Below are positions 60,711 through 64,000 of a stretch of 64,000 bases of DNA, piece by piece. Where the stretch lies: NCBI GenBank assembly GCA_902771535.1, contig CACXWU010000004.1, positions 1 to 64,000 on the forward strand, given 5' to 3'. The translations under genes and the position numbers were made by a program. Numbering within the stretch: the first letter of the stretch is position 1; each line of letters opens with the position of its first letter. Source of the stretch: an uncultured Pseudomonadota bacterium. GTDB lineage: Bacteria; Pseudomonadota; Alphaproteobacteria; UBA3830. The notes beneath the pieces were generated by a model. It saw only the letters and a list, made by a program, of their open reading frames with translations, was not told the DNA's origin and searched no databases.

Positions 60711-61808
60711 AATAGAGATACGGTAGATATTTTCGCGCAGCAGCTTCAGCAAGTCGCGTTCATCTGAACCGATATTTTTTGCAAGACATTCATTCCAGCC
60801 CTCCGGAAACAGATACCAAACTTGCTTTGCGCTCGCGTATTCTCCGCATCTCCAAAGAGCATATCCGTAAATACTTCGAATAATTGTTTCCTCACAAGGA
60901 TTTTTAAATTGCTGCAACGTCCGACCGTCGTCGTCGAAAAATACATCCAGCAAATCCAGAATTTTTTCATAATCGTCCGACTGCAACATCAGCTGAGCAT
61001 ATGTCATACGGCAGGCAATTTGGTCTTCTTCGCTCAGATCATCAAACAACTTCGTCTCGTTCATATTTTCATCGAAAAACTCGGAAAATACTTTCTGAAC
61101 AAAGTCATTTTTCTTAGAGCCAAACCCTTTCTCTTTGCAAATAAAAGAGCTTACATAATACCACCTGATCGTCGCCCTTCGACGAGCATCCAATTTTTCA
61201 TTTAATTGGGATTTTTTGAAAAATATCCTCAAAACAGCCATGGCTTTTTCGTATGCGCCGCTTTGATAAAAAATCTCTCCCGCCATCGCACGAATCAACG
61301 GAGTATCTCCGAATTTTCGCAAAATTTCCGACGGACTTCCGTTATTGTCGTAACACAAATTGGAAATTCGCAAAAGCTCCCGGGACTTTTTTAATTCCGC
61401 CAAGTCCGTCAAATAAAACAGTAACATTTTGCGTTGAAATTTATGTGATTGAACAAATTCCCTCATGGATTCGGCATTTTTGAAAATAGGACGCCAAACC
61501 CTTTCTGATTTTTTGAAATTCCCCTTTCGAAAGATAAGATATCCGTACAAAGACCGCGCCTTCAGCTGCCGACTCCGATCCATTTTGCGGAATAAATTAA
61601 GCTCATTTCCGAACTTATCGAAAAGAGAGGAAAGAATTTCCTCAGCATTTCCCCAATCACCCGTAGCAAACGCTTCGAATCCGAAATCAACAACCTCCTC
61701 AAATTGTATCTTAAAGCTATATCTAGCCTCGTTACGCCAATGCCACAACAGAAAAGCCGACCCCACCATCAAAACGAGGACGCTACCTATCATCAACTTT
61801 CGTTTCAT
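60708..61808 (-). CDS. membrane-anchored TPR-like protein, unknown
   Basis: A 366-residue protein with one N-terminal membrane segment (about 5-23) and a periplasmic part of helical repeats: FEAFATGDWGNAEEILSSLF, LYGYLIFRKGNFKKSERVW, IFYQSGAYEKAMAVLRIFF, YAQLMLQSDDYEKILDLLDVFF and YGYALWRCGEYASAKQVW all fit the TPR A-helix/B-helix pattern. It probably scaffolds an envelope complex. ATG 61808 is preferred over GTG 61811. It is isolated and convergent with the preceding gene. Confidence 0.65.
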   Translation of the reverse strand: MKRKLMIGSVLVLMVGSAFLLWHWRNEARYSFKIQFEEVVDFGFEAFATGDWGNAEEILSSLFDKFGNELNLFRKMDRSRQLKARSLYGYLIFRKGNFKKSERVWRPIFKNAESMREFVQSHKFQRKMLLFYLTDLAELKKSRELLRISNLCYDNNGSPSEILRKFGDTPLIRAMAGEIFYQSGAYEKAMAVLRIFFKKSQLNEKLDARRRATIRWYYVSSFICKEKGFGSKKNDFVQKVFSEFFDENMNETKLFDDLSEEDQIACRMTYAQLMLQSDDYEKILDLLDVFFDDDGRTLQQFKNPCEETIIRSIYGYALWRCGEYASAKQVWYLFPEGWNECLAKNIGSDERDLLKLLRENIYRISI

Positions 61809-61988
61809 CACTCGCCGTACTATATTAACTAGAAAAAATTTTATGTAAATTAGTCAGAGAAATCAAGAACTAACCAAATTACCATATAAAAATCCACTAT
61901 ATTTTCTGAAAAGCAATTTACTTTCGCACTCGATACTGTTTGGCCCCCAATGATTTTCTTTTAAAATGTTTAATTATAAAAACGCCGA

Positions 61989-62777
61989 TTAATTCATAAG
62001 CTGTTGCAATCGTTTTTTTATGAGAAAAATGTCCGTTTTAGGCCGTTTTTTCGTGAAAACACGGTAATATTCGATTCCTATAAACACTTTTTTCAGTTTT
62101 TCCGCCAGATTTTTCACCTTTTCCAAATTTCTTCGTTTATCATCCAGAAAAATAATTTTTCGAAACTTGTGTTTCGGGAGACATTCCAAAAATTTTTTCA
62201 AAGCAATTTCCTTGGACTCCAAAGTAAAAATTTCTCCTTTATAAAAAATCGTCAACTCATTATCGAAATTATGTTTGATATCAACCGACGGCCAAGATTT
62301 TTCAAAATTTATGCCCAACGCCCGCAATCTGGAATCACATAACTGCTCAATAGAGTTGATATTTGAAATCTTTCCGTGAGGATTGGCGGTCAACATCAAC
62401 ACTTTTACATTGCGATTTTGCAGAGATTCTATCAATTTAGGCATCGATTCATCTACCAAACACACGGGTATTTCCCATTGACCCGCCCATAATTTTTCCT
62501 GCTCGGACAGCGGCAATTTTTTCATACGCTTTCTGAATTTATCGACAACATCTTTAACTTGCGGATACAAATCCGCCTGAAAAGCTCTCTCCATCGACTC
62601 GGTAAGAACATTATCCATGTCGAAAATTACTAAAGTCTGCGAATCCGCACCGTCGCACAGGGATTTTATCACTTCCAGATCATCAGTCTCTACAATTTGC
62701 TGATTTCCGCAACCAACGAAAAACAGCGTTGCAATCAACCTGATGAACAATCTTCCCCTATAAAAAATTCTCACCCT
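61989..62777 (-). CDS. DUF2608 HAD-like lipoprotein
   Basis: A HAD-superfamily protein of about 262 residues. An N-terminal lipoprotein signal (RLIATLFFVGC) anchors it. HAD motif I is FDMDNVLTES (about 53-62, nucleophile Asp and acid Asp), motif II LMLTANP (about 133), motif III Lys in the KFLECLPKHKF region and motif IV FLDDKRRN (about 215). DUF2608 proteins are predicted exported phosphatases, known from intracellular bacteria such as Legionella and Rickettsiales-like groups. The GTG at 62780 is the first start; it overlaps the stop of the permease gene by 4 bases. Confidence 0.78.
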   Translation of the reverse strand, partial: RVRIFYRGRLFIRLIATLFFVGCGNQQIVETDDLEVIKSLCDGADSQTLVIFDMDNVLTESMERAFQADLYPQVKDVVDKFRKRMKKLPLSEQEKLWAGQWEIPVCLVDESMPKLIESLQNRNVKVLMLTANPHGKISNINSIEQLCDSRLRALGINFEKSWPSVDIKHNFDNELTIFYKGEIFTLESKEIALKKFLECLPKHKFRKIIFLDDKRRNLEKVKNLAEKLKKVFIGIEYYRVFTKKRPKTDIFLIKKRLQQLMN

Positions 62778-64000
62778 CACTCATCCAATTTCATTTGGTA
62801 AGGAATTTCAACTATCACACGCGTCTGCTCGCTTTCTTGCTTGCGGTACAGCATTCCGTTTTTAAAAATTCTCGCGGTTTGGTTATGGAGAATGTTCTGC
62901 CAGAGCTCACCCGGAACGAAACTCGACATCACAACGATCGCCTTTCCCTTTTCCGGATCTCGTTCATCCTGCTCGAAGAGAAAATCCAAAAACGGATTCA
63001 CAACTGATCGATACGGCGATCCCAAAATCACAAGAGGCACCGAAAAATTCATCGATCGCCAAACAAGTTTGAGTCGCTCGGTTTCAGAAAAATCCACATT
63101 TACAACCACCGCCGTAACATCCTCCGACAAAGATTGCGCAAACTTTAATGCCTTCAGAGTTCCGCGATGCAATCTCGACACCGGAACGACAACTTTCGGA
63201 TGAAAATTTTCCATTTGAGTCAGTTGCTCGCATAAACCTCCGCTTTTCAAATCGAGTTCTTTATTGGTTTCAGTGTATTTTCTGTTGATTTTTCGAAAAG
63301 AGAAAAATAAGGTCGGAATCAAAATCAAAACCATCCACGCGCCGTCTAAAAATTTGCTCTCGATAATAATCAGTAATGTAATGAAAGTCGCAACCGATCC
63401 GAAGGCGCTGATCGCCGCTTTTATTTTCCAGTGAGGTCCTTTCTCTTTGCACAAAAATCTAAACATTCCCGCCTGAGACAATGTAAACGAGGTGAACACG
63501 CCCAAGGCGTACAAAGGCAACAACAATTGAGTCTGGCCTTTGAAAAACACGATCAAAAGAAAGGCAACGATTGCAAGAGCGATAATTCCGTTGGAGTAGG
63601 CAAGCCGATCTCCGAGGTGAGCAAATCTCGTCGGAATATATTTTTCTTTCGCCAACACTCCCGCCAACCGAGGAAATCCTGCGAACGAGGTATTTACTGC
63701 CATGAACAAAATTCCGGCCGTCAGAAACTGCACAATATAATAAAAAATGTTATCCCCGAACACAGTTTTAGCAATCTGTGACAGCACTGTCTCCGAATAG
63801 TTCGGCACTATGCAAAATTTGTGAGCGAGATAAGTAATTCCCACAAACATGGACGACAAAATTAACCCCATACACACCAAGGTAATTCGCGCATTTTTGT
63901 ACTGGGGTTTTTTGAAAGACGCTACTCCGCCGGCAATGGATTCAATTCCTGTAAGAGCTGCACATCCAGACGCAAAAGCACGCAGAACCAAAAGAATCGT
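62777..64000 (-). CDS. APC-family permease (KimA/YdaO-like), 5' end outside window
   Basis: The frame stays open to the last base, so the N-terminal part lies beyond the window; about 407 residues are seen. It contains FASGCAALTGIESIAGGV and FKKPQYKNARIT, then VNTSFAGFPRLAGVLAKEKYIP, LGDRLAYSNGI and PLYALGVFTSFTLSQAGM, characteristic of the KimA-type potassium/amino-acid permeases. Residues after about 250 form a soluble cytosolic domain (VVVPVSRLHRGTLKALKFAQSLS, USP-like). Potassium uptake is a likely role by family. It is coupled to the DUF2608 gene by a 4-base overlap. Confidence 0.8.
   Translation of the reverse strand, partial: TILLVLRAFASGCAALTGIESIAGGVASFKKPQYKNARITLVCMGLILSSMFVGITYLAHKFCIVPNYSETVLSQIAKTVFGDNIFYYIVQFLTAGILFMAVNTSFAGFPRLAGVLAKEKYIPTRFAHLGDRLAYSNGIIALAIVAFLLIVFFKGQTQLLLPLYALGVFTSFTLSQAGMFRFLCKEKGPHWKIKAAISAFGSVATFITLLIIIESKFLDGAWMVLILIPTLFFSFRKINRKYTETNKELDLKSGGLCEQLTQMENFHPKVVVPVSRLHRGTLKALKFAQSLSEDVTAVVVNVDFSETERLKLVWRSMNFSVPLVILGSPYRSVVNPFLDFLFEQDERDPEKGKAIVVMSSFVPGELWQNILHNQTARIFKNGMLYRKQESEQTRVIVEIPYQMKLDE

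Noticed and set aside
1-64000. Insertion sequences, phage genes or restriction/toxin systems
   Set aside because: No transposase, integrase, phage structural, restriction or toxin-antitoxin protein was recognised in any frame.

Overview
The window reads as a chromosomal segment of an AT-rich, host-associated alphaproteobacterium. The evidence for that class is a divK-pleD operon, an LdtR-type MarR regulator, the amiC-mrcA and tig-clpP pairs, and a division/cell-wall (dcw) cluster in alphaproteobacterial order. The many exported ankyrin and leucine-rich-repeat (LRR) proteins, DUF2608 and DUF2628 proteins, tandem AmpG-like permeases and decayed gene copies suggest an intracellular symbiont or parasite, perhaps Holosporales-like. 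That placement is inference; no rRNA gene is present to test it.

Layout. Bases 1-4.2 kb: the 3' part of comEC, a small membrane protein, two tandem outer-membrane beta-barrel genes and a DciA-like gene. 4.2-9.6 kb: exported repeat proteins (ankyrin, LRR, and a second ankyrin gene broken by two small deletions) plus a possible small RNA. 9.6-20.6 kb: mrcA-amiC, a porin, a DUF4015 lipoprotein, an unknown secreted/coiled-coil pair, a YhaM-like nuclease, asd and rarA. 20.7-25.5 kb: two DUF2628 paralogues, an EptA-like phosphoethanolamine transferase, tRNA-Gln, tadA, rpsU, tRNA-Ala and a small lipoprotein. 25.6-29.9 kb: typA with two AmpG-like transporters. 30-37.5 kb: lipoproteins, ankyrin, LRR and unknown exported proteins with two decayed gene starts, then a divK-pleD operon whose receiver domains have lost phosphorylation residues. 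37.6-45.9 kb: ftsL-ftsI-murE-murF-mraY-murD-ftsW. 46-53.5 kb: LRR gene, GntP-type permease, ldtR, rsmE, a SPOR protein, clpP and tig. 53.5-59 kb: an arn (Ara4N lipid A) operon bracketed by tRNA-Leu and tRNA-Gly. 59-64 kb: a secreted histidine-phosphatase-like protein, a TPR-like membrane protein, a DUF2608 lipoprotein and the 3' part of a KimA-like permease.

Common theme. Much of the window concerns the cell envelope: DAP supply (asd), peptidoglycan precursor synthesis (murE, murF, murD, mraY), polymerisation (ftsW, ftsI, mrcA), turnover (amiC, AmpG-like importers), regulation (ldtR), and lipid A charge modification (arn genes and the EptA-like enzyme). The second theme is a pool of Sec-exported repeat proteins that may face the host.

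Most interesting observations: (1) two LRR genes 40 kb apart have long leaders, each with a 9-bp hairpin of different stem sequence but the same TCGGT loop; (2) the arn operon lacks the formyltransferase and deformylase steps; (3) DivK and PleD receivers are degenerate while the GGDEF output is intact, and a hairpin covers the divK ribosome-binding site; (4) a secreted protein keeps the histidine-phosphatase catalytic set; (5) several signal-peptide or C-terminal relics record recent gene duplication and loss. All coordinates and motifs were read by eye; no database search was made.
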